Shown: positions 1 to 7,830 of the stretch, piece by piece
Layout: each line of letters opens with the position of its first letter
Numbering within the stretch: the stretch's first letter is position 1
IMG/VR virus record: IMGVR_UViG_3300032797_000048
Span: 1-47,730 of that record
DNA length: 47,730 nt
DNA from: a virus
Direction: 5' to 3' (one strand)
Position numbers and translations under genes: made by a program
Notes under the pieces: generated by a model
The model's input: the letters and a program-made list of their open reading frames with translations, nothing else
Database searches by the model: none
Told to the model about the DNA's origin: nothing

Positions 1-123
1 ATGATACCCGATGTAGTCAAGGAATACATCGCAAAGCATGGATCAAATACTGGTTTCAATGCCAGACGTGCTGTGCGGGATGCCCTTAAAAATGGTAATA
101 TCTCGCTTGCTGGTTTCACAGCA
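1..123. repeat. Terminal redundancy, left copy
   Basis: These 123 bases are identical to 47608-47730 in the same orientation. The overlap lies inside a gene and restores an uninterrupted reading frame when the ends are joined. The molecule is therefore circular, circularly permuted, or has short direct terminal repeats. Assembly overlap of a circular contig is the simplest reading. Confidence 0.97.
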
Positions 124-141
124 GATATGTTAGATTATTGA
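1..141 (+). CDS. 3' end of the long early regulator-like protein (continues from 47125)
   Basis: This is the C-terminal 46 residues of a 207-residue protein whose 5' part lies at the other end of the window (from 47125). The ATG at position 1 is internal, not a start. The segment ends with residues TADMLDY, the same ending as the neighbouring early gene at 46600-46941, and aligns with it over about 54 residues. The function is unknown. Small, basic and helical composition, a promoter-proximal position and a palindrome over its own promoter suggest a DNA-binding regulator, which is inference only. Confidence 0.9.
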   Translation: MIPDVVKEYIAKHGSNTGFNARRAVRDALKNGNISLAGFTADMLDY

Positions 142-188
142 TTTAACATCCCCTTTACAATTCTAAATGGATAACAAAGCTATTTCAC

Positions 189-229
189 AGCCTGTCTTGA
201 TAACGGGAAGTTATCTGGACGGGCTTTTT
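189..229 (+). terminator. Strong rho-independent terminator after the early regulator
   Basis: A 16-bp stem (189-204 with 210-225) has two G-U pairs, one mismatch and a GGGAA loop, and runs directly into TTTTT at 225-229. It lies 48 bases after the stop codon at 139-141. It would separate the early regulatory transcript from the middle genes. Transcription of the next genes therefore needs read-through, antitermination or a local promoter. Confidence 0.85.
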
Positions 230-277
230 GTGGTGCATTTAATAGCAATTTCTAATAATCAACTCGGAGGGAAAAAA

Positions 278-421
278 ATGAAATCTCTATTACTCAATCC
301 AAAGATGATCAGCTTTCTTTGTATCATATCCCTTTACATTATCTACCGAATAATCAACTATTTTACCAGAGCAAAACATCCATTATCGTTCTGCTCTACA
401 AAGGAGTATAGAAAGAGATGA
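278..421 (+). CDS. Small single-span membrane protein
   Basis: This 47-residue protein has a hydrophobic segment at about residues 9-24 (FLCIISLYIIYRI core) followed by a basic tail, so one membrane span is likely. The start at 278 was chosen because CGGAGGG lies 7 bases upstream. A longer in-frame reading from 167 would pass through the terminator at 189-229. Its stop overlaps the next start (ATGA at 418-421), which implies translational coupling. The function is unknown. CCCTTTAC at 330-337 is read here as S-L-Y. Confidence 0.6.
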   Translation: MKSLLLNPKMISFLCIISLYIIYRIINYFTRAKHPLSFCSTKEYRKR

Positions 422-993
422 AAGTTGATTATACTCACGTATCAAAGGTGCTATCCGATGCTGATCGGATGACCCATGACTATCTGGATGGGAAGATGAC
501 CCAACTTAGTTCAAACACCAATCGCCTCCTTAATTCGGAGGCTAAGGCAAAGTGGTGGGATACTATCTATCATGATGTATCCACTGGGATAATCCCAGCG
601 GAGAAAGGGATTGACTCGGTTTCTCATGCTTGGGAAACAGGATATATTACTTCTATTGACAAAGTGGAGTATACCCACATCCTTTATCACTTTGTAAAGT
701 CGCATATCCATATCCAGCGAGGATATACTCTGCTGATGCCAAATATATCTAATATTGCGGCGATCAGACAAATGCTATCCTTTATGATCTCGGTTGAGCC
801 GATACTTCATAAAGAACAGCATGACAAATTCCAATCTCTTCTCGATGACCCGCCTGATGATCTTACCCTCCCTTTACTTCGGTGGCAGATTCAGTGCTGT
901 ATTGACGGTTATGCAAACAGTAAAGGATATGAACTTGGGTGGAAGGATGGCAAACTGATCTTTGGTAAAGGAGGTGACTTTGATGCTGATTAA
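418..993 (+). CDS. Hypothetical protein, 191 aa
   Basis: I do not recognise this protein. It is 191 residues, soluble and rich in His, Trp and Tyr, with no clear catalytic motif. The middle part (about 70-150) looks helical and contains several HxxxH-like pairs. It is coupled to the preceding membrane peptide by ATGA. Its last 11 bases overlap the start of the pentapeptide-repeat gene. It probably belongs to the early accessory set that many phages use against host functions, which is inference from position only. Confidence 0.75.
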   Translation: MKVDYTHVSKVLSDADRMTHDYLDGKMTQLSSNTNRLLNSEAKAKWWDTIYHDVSTGIIPAEKGIDSVSHAWETGYITSIDKVEYTHILYHFVKSHIHIQRGYTLLMPNISNIAAIRQMLSFMISVEPILHKEQHDKFQSLLDDPPDDLTLPLLRWQIQCCIDGYANSKGYELGWKDGKLIFGKGGDFDAD

Positions 994-1651
994 ATTTTTA
1001 GATGGTTCAAAAAAAGAACTTGGGAATCTTGAAGGTGCAGATCTTCAAAGTGCAAATCTTGAAGGTGCATATCTTCAAAGTGCAAATCTTCGATATGCAA
1101 ATCTTGAAGGTGCAGATCTTCGATATGCAAATCTTGAAGGTGCAAATCTTCGATATGCAAATCTTGAAGGTGCAAATCTTCGAAGTGCAAATCTTCGATA
1201 TGCAAATCTTGAAGGTGCAAATCTTCGAAGTGCAGATCTTCAACATGCAAATCTTGAAGGTGCAGATCTTCGATATGCAGATCTTCGATATGCAGATCTT
1301 GAAGATGCAAATCTTGAAGGTGCAGATCTTGAAGGTGCAGATCTTCAACATGCAGATCTTGAAGGTGCAGATCTTCAAAGTGCAAATCTTCAAAGTGCAA
1401 ATATTCGAGGTGCAAATCTTCAACGTGCAAATCTTCGAGGTGCAGATCTTCAACATGCAAATCTTGACTTTTCATGTTGGTCGCTTTCATGTAATTCATT
1501 CTATGCAAGAGTTGATACAGAATTTGCCAAACAGTTACTATATCATGTATCGAGATTAGATTTTGAAGATACCGAAGGAATTAAAGATGCGATCAGATCC
1601 TTCTCCAATTCGGCATCGTTAAGAATGAGGCATAATCTTCCAGAAGTGTAG
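983..1651 (+). CDS. Pentapeptide-repeat protein, 222 aa
   Basis: About 29-30 consecutive pentapeptides of the form A(D/N)LXX cover residues about 14-162. They are followed by a non-repeat tail of about 60 residues starting at DFSCWSL. Such repeats fold as a right-handed square beta-helix. In the Qnr/MfpA group this helix mimics B-DNA and binds gyrase, but nothing here proves that role. The start at 983 was chosen because AAAGGAGGTGA lies just upstream; an earlier in-frame ATG at 962 precedes that site. It overlaps the previous gene by 11 bases. The DNA is a nearly exact 15-bp tandem array, so copy number may vary between isolates. Confidence 0.93.
   Translation: MLIKFLDGSKKELGNLEGADLQSANLEGAYLQSANLRYANLEGADLRYANLEGANLRYANLEGANLRSANLRYANLEGANLRSADLQHANLEGADLRYADLRYADLEDANLEGADLEGADLQHADLEGADLQSANLQSANIRGANLQRANLRGADLQHANLDFSCWSLSCNSFYARVDTEFAKQLLYHVSRLDFEDTEGIKDAIRSFSNSASLRMRHNLPEV
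1024..1470 (+). repeat. 15-bp tandem repeat array encoding the pentapeptides
   Basis: The unit is close to GCAAATCTTGAAGGT, repeated about 30 times with few variant positions (GAAGGT, CGATAT, CAAAGT, CAACAT). Unit variants alternate in blocks such as EG/RY/EG, which suggests expansion by unequal exchange. The low complexity keeps several other frames open on both strands, and those are not genes. Confidence 0.95.
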
Positions 1652-1666
1652 AAAGGAGATGGAAAA

Positions 1667-2086
1667 ATGAATCTAAGCAAGGAAACATGGGAATTAATAG
1701 TAGAGGGGTTGCAAGACAAAATTCAAGTGGTAGAGGGTTTAGTGAACTACCACTTTGAAACTGCTGGCAAAAGACTAACAGAGATTGAATCTTTAAGGAA
1801 AGACCTCATTGATAAGTGCAACGAAGTCACGGAACTCAAGTCAAGACTTCGTGTCTATGAAAAACGTGACAAGGTGGAACACTTCATAAAGCAGATGGGG
1901 CGGAGATACAATCCAAGTGCGACAGGGATCGGATGGTCTTGGATTTCTCTATTCTACTCCCTTTACCCATCAGCCGATCCCGCCCAATTTAGAATAAGAG
2001 GTAGAGCCAAACAGGAGATAATTAACCTACTCCGAAGTGGCGAACTTGTTGTTTATGATGACGGAGAAACAATAGGTAAACCCTGA
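1667..2086 (+). CDS. Hypothetical coiled-coil protein, 139 aa
   Basis: Residues about 25-70 have heptad-like spacing rich in Glu, Lys and Leu, predicting a coiled coil. The C-terminal half is compact with aromatic residues (IGWSWISLFYSLYPS). No family is recognised. AAAGGAGATGG precedes the start. A CCCTTTAC copy at 1959-1966 is read as S-L-Y. A GC-rich hairpin follows the stop at 2105-2124. Confidence 0.75.
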   Translation: MNLSKETWELIVEGLQDKIQVVEGLVNYHFETAGKRLTEIESLRKDLIDKCNEVTELKSRLRVYEKRDKVEHFIKQMGRRYNPSATGIGWSWISLFYSLYPSADPAQFRIRGRAKQEIINLLRSGELVVYDDGETIGKP

Positions 2087-2104
2087 CTGACTATAAAATC
2101 AAAT

Positions 2105-2124
2105 AGCCGACCGAAGTGTCGGCT
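2105..2124 (+). terminator. Hairpin after the 1667-2086 gene, weak terminator
   Basis: A perfect 7-bp stem AGCCGAC/GTCGGCT with a 6-base loop is followed by only TTTAA. The stem is GC-rich but the U tract is short, so it may only attenuate or stabilise the transcript. Confidence 0.45.
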
Positions 2125-2165
2125 TTAACTGCTAGAATAATCAACTTTTACTGGAGGTGATATAA

Positions 2166-2486
2166 ATGATAGATATAGGAATTATACTGCACGAACTCGA
2201 AGATAAGATTATTACTACAAATAATCTAGTAGTGTCGGTAATTCAATCTTTGGATGATGCAACAAGAAGAGTAGTGGATATCAAGTTCTATACAAAGGTC
2301 GCACTTGACACAATCAATATAGCCGAACTCGGCAAGCGAAGAGAACTCGCCGTGCAACAAACGGTGAGACTGTTTGACATCATTTCAAAGCCAGACATCT
2401 CATTGACTATTGATGAGTTAGAACTAACACAGCAACAGAAAGATATGATCTATGGATACATACTCGAAGGAGGAGATAGGGTATGA
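2166..2486 (+). CDS. Hypothetical protein, 106 aa
   Basis: A 106-residue, acidic, largely helical protein without recognised motifs. CTGGAGGTGATATAA precedes the ATG. Its stop overlaps the start of the next small gene by four bases. Position between other small early genes suggests an accessory role. Confidence 0.7.
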   Translation: MIDIGIILHELEDKIITTNNLVVSVIQSLDDATRRVVDIKFYTKVALDTINIAELGKRRELAVQQTVRLFDIISKPDISLTIDELELTQQQKDMIYGYILEGGDRV

Positions 2487-2665
2487 AATTATATATTTGG
2501 GAAACTGAAAAAGAGGTAATAATCTGTTTAGCTGATTCACTAAAATCAGCACGAATCGAAGTTTTCTATGCCTATCCCGAATTAAGGAAGATTACAAGCA
2601 ACGCCAAGCCATCTATATTCAACAGCACCGCATCGGTTGTTATTCCGAAAGGAGACAAAGAATGA
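2483..2665 (+). CDS. Hypothetical small protein, 60 aa
   Basis: A 60-residue protein preceded by AGGAGGAGATAGG and coupled to both neighbours by 4-base overlaps. Short beta-strand-like segments (LYIWETEKEVIICLA) are visible. No family is recognised. It lies immediately before the helicase gene and may be a partner of it, which is inference. Confidence 0.65.
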   Translation: MKLYIWETEKEVIICLADSLKSARIEVFYAYPELRKITSNAKPSIFNSTASVVIPKGDKE

Positions 2666-4644
2666 TCCACGTGAGAGTTAAAGACACAGGGCGTATGCCG
2701 AGTATCGCCATTGGTGGTGCTTTATCTTCTTTAGACATTCGACAACTTCAATCAATCGGAGCCGTCCATCGTAGCCGTGACTATGAAGAGAATAAAGGGA
2801 ATGACATATTCTACTACGGTAAACCTCATCACGAACTGCCCTTGCCTATCGCAAAGCGACTATTCGAGGTAAATGGAATAGGTGAGAATAAGCACTTCCC
2901 GCCAGACTTCATGTCTAAGTGGCAGGAATACATCTGCCCTTTATCTCTCTCGGAGGACGAATCTCAAACAGGACGAGATCTGCGGTTAAAACTCCGAAAC
3001 TTCTATGTTGATGAGGATGCCGTCTCCCTTTACAAAAAATGGGAGTTATTCGAGAAGAAACTCAAGTTGCTTAAAGAGAACAACGAAGAGTTGATCAACA
3101 ACATCTTATCCTACAACCACATAGACGATTCGTTCTTTGCGAGAACTCCGAAGATACATCAGAAAGCTGGCATAGCGTTCTTCTTATTGTGTAACTTCTA
3201 CGGAGTGAATCATATTCTCCTGTTTGACGAGATGAGAACAGGAAAAACTCTACAAGCGATCAACATTGCCAGAATACTCATCGAGCAGAAGAAGATTGAT
3301 GGTTGCCTGATAATAGTCCCGAACACTATAAAGAGAGTATGGGAAAAGGAATTATTATTAGACGCACCTGTGCAGGGTTGTTTTTCTTTAATTATTGAGG
3401 GATCAAAGGCTGAAAAGAAATCTAAATGGGAACAGCGTGCCTATTTCCATATTGTCAACTATGAATCTGCGAGAGCAGATCTCGATTATATGCTTGAATA
3501 TGACCAGTTTATGAGCTCTGGTAGCGGATACATGCTGATCTGTGACGAGGCTCACAAGATCAAAAATCCAGAGAGTCTGCAGGCAAAGGCTGTTATGAAA
3601 CTCCACCCGAAATACTCTGTATTGATGACTGGGACACCAGTCGCAAATAGACCAGAAGATGCGTTTACTATGGCTGATTTTGTAAGTCCAGGGATTCTCG
3701 GTGGCAACATATTTGAGTTTATGGATAACTTCGCAGTCAGGGGCGGTTATTCTGGTAAAGAGATAATCCGTTACGAAAACTTAGATGAAGTAAGATATAG
3801 GTTGGCTCGTTTATCAATGCGTAGGTTGCGTAAAGATATAATGTTTGATCAGAAGATCAGACAAACAAGAACTGGAGAACTGGAGGGGTCTCAAAAGCAA
3901 TCCTACGAACAGATGAGGGATCAGTTATTTGTTGAGCTTCTATCGGAGTTCGGTGATCTCAAAGGAATACGTGCAAGGAATAAACTTGTGCAAACGCTAC
4001 GACTATCACAGATATGTGACGGTTATCTATCTGATAACCCATCTAATAATCACTGGCTAAAGGAAAACTGGAAATTCAGGGAGATTGACGAATTTCTAGA
4101 GGAATACTTGGATGACATCGGTAAAGTCGTTCTCTGGTCACGCTTTGTTCCTGTGGTTAAATCCCTTTACAATCGGTATGAAAAGTATGGCTCGGTATAT
4201 ATTTGCGGAGAGGTAAAGGATACACCATCAAATCCTGCGAGAACCGCCGCTATGTATAAATTCCAGAATGATCCTAACTGTAGAGTGATGGTCGCACAGA
4301 TAAACTCGGCAGGATTGGGTCTTGGATTTCAGCCAGCAACATTCGCTATATTTATTGACAAGTGGTGGAGTCCCTCTGCTAACGGTCAAGCGGAGGATCG
4401 CATACTCGGTATCAAGAATCCAGTTCCAGTAACTATCATATCTCTCGTAACGGAGGGATGCATAGACGAGAGATGGGAATATGTGCTTGAACGCAAGAAG
4501 TCTTGGGCTAATGTTATAACTGGTGATAATGAAGAAGATATGGAGATTGATCAGGATACCGATAAGGATACCCTCCTTTATCTTCTTGCACCAGAGCGTG
4601 ATGCTGAAACTTACAAAAGGAGGTTAGAAGAGAAATGGAAGTGA
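2662..4644 (+). CDS. SNF2-type superfamily 2 helicase, 660 aa
   Basis: An ATP-dependent double-stranded DNA translocase of the SNF2 class. Visible motifs are a Walker A variant DEMRTGKT (189-196, Lys195), motif Ia LIIVPN (217-221), DEAH (295-298), motif III LMTGTP (321-326) and a C-terminal RecA-like lobe with INSAGLGLGF and QAEDR (near 580-590). The usual RIGQ end of motif VI reads RILGIKN here, a departure from SNF2 enzymes. The N-terminal 160 residues are a phage-specific region. Related phage proteins are linked to replication or recombination. It sits at the head of the DNA-metabolism genes and overlaps both neighbours. Confidence 0.92.
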   Translation: MIHVRVKDTGRMPSIAIGGALSSLDIRQLQSIGAVHRSRDYEENKGNDIFYYGKPHHELPLPIAKRLFEVNGIGENKHFPPDFMSKWQEYICPLSLSEDESQTGRDLRLKLRNFYVDEDAVSLYKKWELFEKKLKLLKENNEELINNILSYNHIDDSFFARTPKIHQKAGIAFFLLCNFYGVNHILLFDEMRTGKTLQAINIARILIEQKKIDGCLIIVPNTIKRVWEKELLLDAPVQGCFSLIIEGSKAEKKSKWEQRAYFHIVNYESARADLDYMLEYDQFMSSGSGYMLICDEAHKIKNPESLQAKAVMKLHPKYSVLMTGTPVANRPEDAFTMADFVSPGILGGNIFEFMDNFAVRGGYSGKEIIRYENLDEVRYRLARLSMRRLRKDIMFDQKIRQTRTGELEGSQKQSYEQMRDQLFVELLSEFGDLKGIRARNKLVQTLRLSQICDGYLSDNPSNNHWLKENWKFREIDEFLEEYLDDIGKVVLWSRFVPVVKSLYNRYEKYGSVYICGEVKDTPSNPARTAAMYKFQNDPNCRVMVAQINSAGLGLGFQPATFAIFIDKWWSPSANGQAEDRILGIKNPVPVTIISLVTEGCIDERWEYVLERKKSWANVITGDNEEDMEIDQDTDKDTLLYLLAPERDAETYKRRLEEKWK

Positions 4645-4880
4645 AAATCGATCTGGATTATCTAGGAAAAATATCATTACAGAATATTATACTAGATCTT
4701 GTATGTGAACTTGATGATCTTCGGTTTAATGAACTTGATGATCTTCGGTCTAATTATGAATCATCTGTACTAGAGATAGAAAAATTAAATAAACAAAACT
4801 TCGATCTTGTTGATATTTGTGGTGCTTTGCGAGCTGAGATACAACAGCTCAAACTAAAGCAAGATGAGGTGATTAAATGA
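4635..4880 (+). CDS. Small coiled-coil protein with internal tandem duplication
   Basis: An 81-residue acidic, leucine-rich protein, probably a coiled coil from about residue 24 to the end. An 8-residue unit (N)ELDDLR(F/S)N is duplicated head to tail, matching a 24-bp direct repeat at 4707-4754. It overlaps the helicase end by 10 bases and the next gene by 4. No family is recognised. Confidence 0.7.
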   Translation: MEVKIDLDYLGKISLQNIILDLVCELDDLRFNELDDLRSNYESSVLEIEKLNKQNFDLVDICGALRAEIQQLKLKQDEVIK

Positions 4881-5044
4881 CGGTTCAAATAGGAAACCAC
4901 GAATTAGAGTGCGAAGTGGAGTTAATAAACCGAATTGGCAACAGGGTAATGATTATAGCCAGATATAAAGATAACACAGTAAAGGCAAACATCACATTAG
5001 AACCAGAGGAGTTAGATGAAATAGAAAAATGGAGAATCAAGTAA
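4877..5044 (+). CDS. Hypothetical small protein, 55 aa
   Basis: A 55-residue frame starting MTVQIGNHELECEVEL and ending EKWRIK. It overlaps the previous stop by ATGA, so it is probably translated by coupling. Alternating hydrophobic residues suggest a small beta-rich fold followed by a helix. It fills a gap that would otherwise be non-coding. No family is recognised. Confidence 0.6.
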   Translation: MTVQIGNHELECEVELINRIGNRVMIIARYKDNTVKANITLEPEELDEIEKWRIK

Positions 5045-5081
5045 TCTACGCAATCTATACAAATACAGGAGGAAGAGAAGC

Positions 5082-5573
5082 ATGGAACTAAAAAAGGAAC
5101 TATTCGATAACATCGGACTCGAAGATGATCTTGAGCTGGTTACAGCATCCAAACAGATTCGAGACCTAGCAGAACAATATTTTAACTTCTACGAAGAGGT
5201 CAAAGAGTTGAAGGCTCACTTGCAAGCAAGCGAAAAAATATTCGGAATGATCAAGGGTGAGTTGATCAATGCAATGGATGGTCTCGGAATGAAGAGTTAC
5301 AATGGTCTAGATTCTGCAACCCTTACTCGTTCAGCAAGACAATTCATAAAGGTTGTGGACTTCAAGGGATTGTCAACTTATATTGAGGATATACTTAATG
5401 AGCCACTCGACGAGTATGGTTCTTTTAAGTTTGACAATGACAAGTTGAAACCACTTGTGGATACTGCGAAACAAAAGATGTTACGTGAGGCGATCCCTCT
5501 AGAAGAGGCGTTACCTATAGGTATAGAACTCGCTTTTACTGATATAATCAGTGTTAAAGCGAAGAAGGAGTAA
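5082..5573 (+). CDS. Hypothetical protein, Gp157-like layout, 163 aa
   Basis: A helical N-terminal region (residues 15-75, coiled-coil prone) is followed by a short beta segment at about 80-100 (GMKSYNGLDSATLTRS) and a charged C-terminus. This layout resembles small phage proteins of the Gp157 type that accompany recombination genes, but the similarity is only in layout. ACAGGAGGAAGAG precedes the start. It stands next to the Cys-rich 300-residue protein, so a role in DNA metabolism is plausible. Confidence 0.6.
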   Translation: MELKKELFDNIGLEDDLELVTASKQIRDLAEQYFNFYEEVKELKAHLQASEKIFGMIKGELINAMDGLGMKSYNGLDSATLTRSARQFIKVVDFKGLSTYIEDILNEPLDEYGSFKFDNDKLKPLVDTAKQKMLREAIPLEEALPIGIELAFTDIISVKAKKE

Positions 5574-5580
5574 ATTGAAA

Positions 5581-6483
5581 ATGGAAAATGAAGTTACACG
5601 AGTTAAGAATAACTCGCTAAATACCGAATTGGAGAACAATTCGGGTATGGCGATACTTCCAACAACAAACGATCAGGCACTCGCAGAACTCGATGCGGTT
5701 CTCGAAGACGCACTCGAAGATTCTTATGTTCCTCAGTTAATAAAGGCGGAGATAATCCACGTTACCGCATCCTTTAAGATTGAGGGATTGGCTGATATGA
5801 CCAGTATGACTGGCATTGTAATCTCTGCACAGAAGAACAGGATATTCTTTCCGAAATATCCAGACAAAACGTTCAATGACAAGTTGATGACTTTATCAGA
5901 GGGAAGACCGTTCTGCTCATCGAACAACTGTGTAAAGGGAGAAGTGGCAGAGATAGACATCGAATCCAGTGGCGGTGACATTAGGTCTGCCGCAGAGATG
6001 ATCAAGTCTAAACTTGCACAGGGCGGATTGATGTGCAAGTTGTGTCCTTTTTCTCAATGGAGTAGCGTAAAGGACTTTGGAACATCTGGTAAGTCGCAGG
6101 CGTGCAAGGAAATTCGCAGGCTTCTGTTCTGGCGACCAGACGTAAAGATACCGATGATTGTTTCTTTACCACCCACCTCAATCAATATCTGGGATGGCTA
6201 TATGAGCAGTTTGGCTGTGGCAAACAAGCAGGCGAATAAAGTCTTCACCGAGTTGTCACTGATTCCAGTTGAATCTGGATCAAATAAGTATGCCCAAGTT
6301 AGAATGGCTTACAAGGCGGACATCAATCAAGATATACTACAACTTATGCTGAAACCTACGGTTATAGATGGCATATCTAAGTCATTTATAAAGGCAATGA
6401 TTGATCTGTTCCAGCGTAGACCTATAGAGGTTGAGGATTACATGGAAACTAACGGACACACAGAATCTAATGATGGGTTTTAA
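5581..6483 (+). CDS. Cys-rich, probably metal- and nucleic-acid-binding protein, 300 aa
   Basis: Cysteines at about 112, 117, 152, 155 and 175 (CxxxxC, CxxC, C) form a likely zinc or Fe-S site in the middle of the protein. The C-terminal tail is acidic and ends in Asp-Gly-Phe, as in some single-stranded-DNA-binding proteins, although that is weak evidence. The start at 5581 was chosen over an upstream in-frame ATG (5551) because AAGGAG lies 11 bases before it. The family is not recognised. The context suggests replication or recombination. Confidence 0.65.
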   Translation: MENEVTRVKNNSLNTELENNSGMAILPTTNDQALAELDAVLEDALEDSYVPQLIKAEIIHVTASFKIEGLADMTSMTGIVISAQKNRIFFPKYPDKTFNDKLMTLSEGRPFCSSNNCVKGEVAEIDIESSGGDIRSAAEMIKSKLAQGGLMCKLCPFSQWSSVKDFGTSGKSQACKEIRRLLFWRPDVKIPMIVSLPPTSINIWDGYMSSLAVANKQANKVFTELSLIPVESGSNKYAQVRMAYKADINQDILQLMLKPTVIDGISKSFIKAMIDLFQRRPIEVEDYMETNGHTESNDGF

Positions 6484-6491
6484 CTGATATT

Positions 6492-6575
6492 GGACGATCT
6501 GTAACCGATAGACTGCATATCTTTTATACTTTTTTCAGTGTGCATGATCTATATTCCCCCCTTTACAGATCGTCC
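6492..6575. promoter_or_regulatory. 13-bp perfect inverted repeat around a CCCTTTAC copy
   Basis: GGACGATCTGTAA at 6492-6504 pairs perfectly with 6563-6575, enclosing 58 bases. The right arm overlaps the end of CCCCCCTTTAC (6556-6566). The region 6484-6597 has no gene. It could be a stem-loop in the transcript or a protein-binding site. A T-rich stretch (TTTTATACTTTTTTC) lies in the loop. Confidence 0.6.
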
Positions 6576-6597
6576 TTTATATCTGGAGATGAGTATT

Positions 6598-6708
6598 ATG
6601 ATATTAGATGGTTTTCAGTTTGGAGTTGGATTCTTGTTAAGTATAATTATGTTTATAGTAACAGGACTAATATTACTAGAAGCATTGTCGAAGTGGAGGT
6701 GCAAATGA
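6598..6708 (+). CDS. Tiny membrane peptide, 36 aa
   Basis: A 36-residue peptide that is mostly one hydrophobic helix (residues 6-28), ending in a basic KWRCK tail, typical of a single-span membrane peptide. TGGAG lies 9 bases upstream. The stop overlaps the next start as ATGA (6705-6708). The function is unknown, and short membrane peptides in phages may act in lysis control or superinfection exclusion. Confidence 0.5.
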   Translation: MILDGFQFGVGFLLSIIMFIVTGLILLEALSKWRCK

Positions 6709-7163
6709 TGGGAGTAAGGCGTTACGAAGATATAGAACAACTGTGGGCTGACCTTGAAGAGCAACGCAAACTTGCTATTGAGGCATTTAATAACTGCACT
6801 GAAAAGCAGAAAACATTAAAGGAGGGGGATATATTCGTCACATCCGCTTATGATCTGACGATACTCAACCAGATACAGACACTTGATCCTGAAGATGAAC
6901 GTGAATTCGAGTATGCAAAGAGTATGGGCTATGTGATGGTTAAGGCTTGGTCAAATGCCTGTCCTGATGGCGAGATGGGATCGGTTCATAGATCACACGC
7001 TCGTTATAAGTTGGTTGATTCGGATGAGATTAAGGCAGAGTTTATACTCAATACTTTTTTGGATGTATGGGCAGGTGGCGGGGAGATAGATAAATATGAT
7101 CTGCAGTGGATTAGGGATTCCAATAATCTGGAGGTGCTATTCTATGATCCCCAATACGATTGA
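6705..7163 (+). CDS. Hypothetical protein, 152 aa
   Basis: A 152-residue acidic protein. The start at 6705 (or 6708) was chosen because GTGGAGGTG lies just upstream and the tiny peptide gene ends there. An upstream extension of the frame to 6540 has no such site. Residues about 75-110 contain WSNACPDGEMGSVHRSHA, with Cys and His that could bind metal. It overlaps the methyltransferase start. No family is recognised. Confidence 0.65.
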   Translation: MMGVRRYEDIEQLWADLEEQRKLAIEAFNNCTEKQKTLKEGDIFVTSAYDLTILNQIQTLDPEDEREFEYAKSMGYVMVKAWSNACPDGEMGSVHRSHARYKLVDSDEIKAEFILNTFLDVWAGGGEIDKYDLQWIRDSNNLEVLFYDPQYD

Positions 7164-7830
7164 GCAAGCGGACTACCGAGACTTTATTCCGAATATTCCA
7201 GATAGGTATATTGATTTACTACTCACTGATCCGCCTTATAATGCTTCCAACTCTGGTTTATCAGCAGATGATGGTTACAAACTAATGCATTCTGAATGGG
7301 ATAAGGGTTTTGATCCATCTATCTTTGTAAATATGATAATCCCTAAGTTAAAAGATAACGGACAGATGCTGATATTCTGTAGTTATCACCTGCTTGGAGA
7401 TTATCTGAGTATGCTTGGTATGGAATGGAAACAGATACTCCATTGGTATAAGACTAACTCTTTACCATCGTTGACTGGTAAGTTATATGGATTTGCTATA
7501 GAATATATTCTGTGGTATTGCAAATCAAAGGAATATACATTTAACAAAGATCAACGAGCATCTTATCTCAATGTATTTGAGGGTCAAGCGGGGTTCTATA
7601 AAGTTACAGACCACCCATGCGAGAAACCATTGTCGCTTGTAAGGCAGTTGATCCGAACACACTCTTTACCTAATGATACGGTATGCGATCTGTTTCTAGG
7701 CAGTGGAACAACCGCAGTTGCCTGCAAGGAAACGGATCGTAACTTCGTTGCTTGCGAGATCGATCCTCATTGGGTCGAAGTTTCATATAATAGACTTAAA
7801 GATGCTGGAAGGCAGGGAGAACTATTATGA
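7144..7830 (+). CDS. Beta-class DNA N6-adenine methyltransferase, 228 aa
   Basis: Transfers methyl from S-adenosylmethionine to DNA. The catalytic motif DPPY is at residues 29-32 and the cofactor motif FLGSGTT at 184-190, so motif IV precedes motif I, the beta-class order seen in CcrM/HinfI-type enzymes. DPPY favours adenine N6 as target. GGAGGTG precedes the start at 7144, and an earlier in-frame ATG lies inside the previous gene. No restriction endonuclease is adjacent, so it is an orphan enzyme that probably protects phage DNA or marks regulatory sites. The recognition sequence cannot be read from the protein. Confidence 0.93.
   Translation: MIPNTIEQADYRDFIPNIPDRYIDLLLTDPPYNASNSGLSADDGYKLMHSEWDKGFDPSIFVNMIIPKLKDNGQMLIFCSYHLLGDYLSMLGMEWKQILHWYKTNSLPSLTGKLYGFAIEYILWYCKSKEYTFNKDQRASYLNVFEGQAGFYKVTDHPCEKPLSLVRQLIRTHSLPNDTVCDLFLGSGTTAVACKETDRNFVACEIDPHWVEVSYNRLKDAGRQGELL

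Noticed and set aside
1-123. Terminal repeat as a proven physical DNA end
   Set aside because: An identical 123-base overlap inside a gene is what a circular assembly produces; no independent evidence for fixed ends can be seen.
167-277. N-terminal extension of the small membrane protein
   Set aside because: It would be translated through a strong terminator, and a better ribosome binding site precedes 278.
990-1559. Long open frames in other frames and on the minus strand over the pentapeptide gene
   Set aside because: They arise because the 15-bp repeat has no stop in most frames; they lack ribosome binding sites and encode monotonous repeats.
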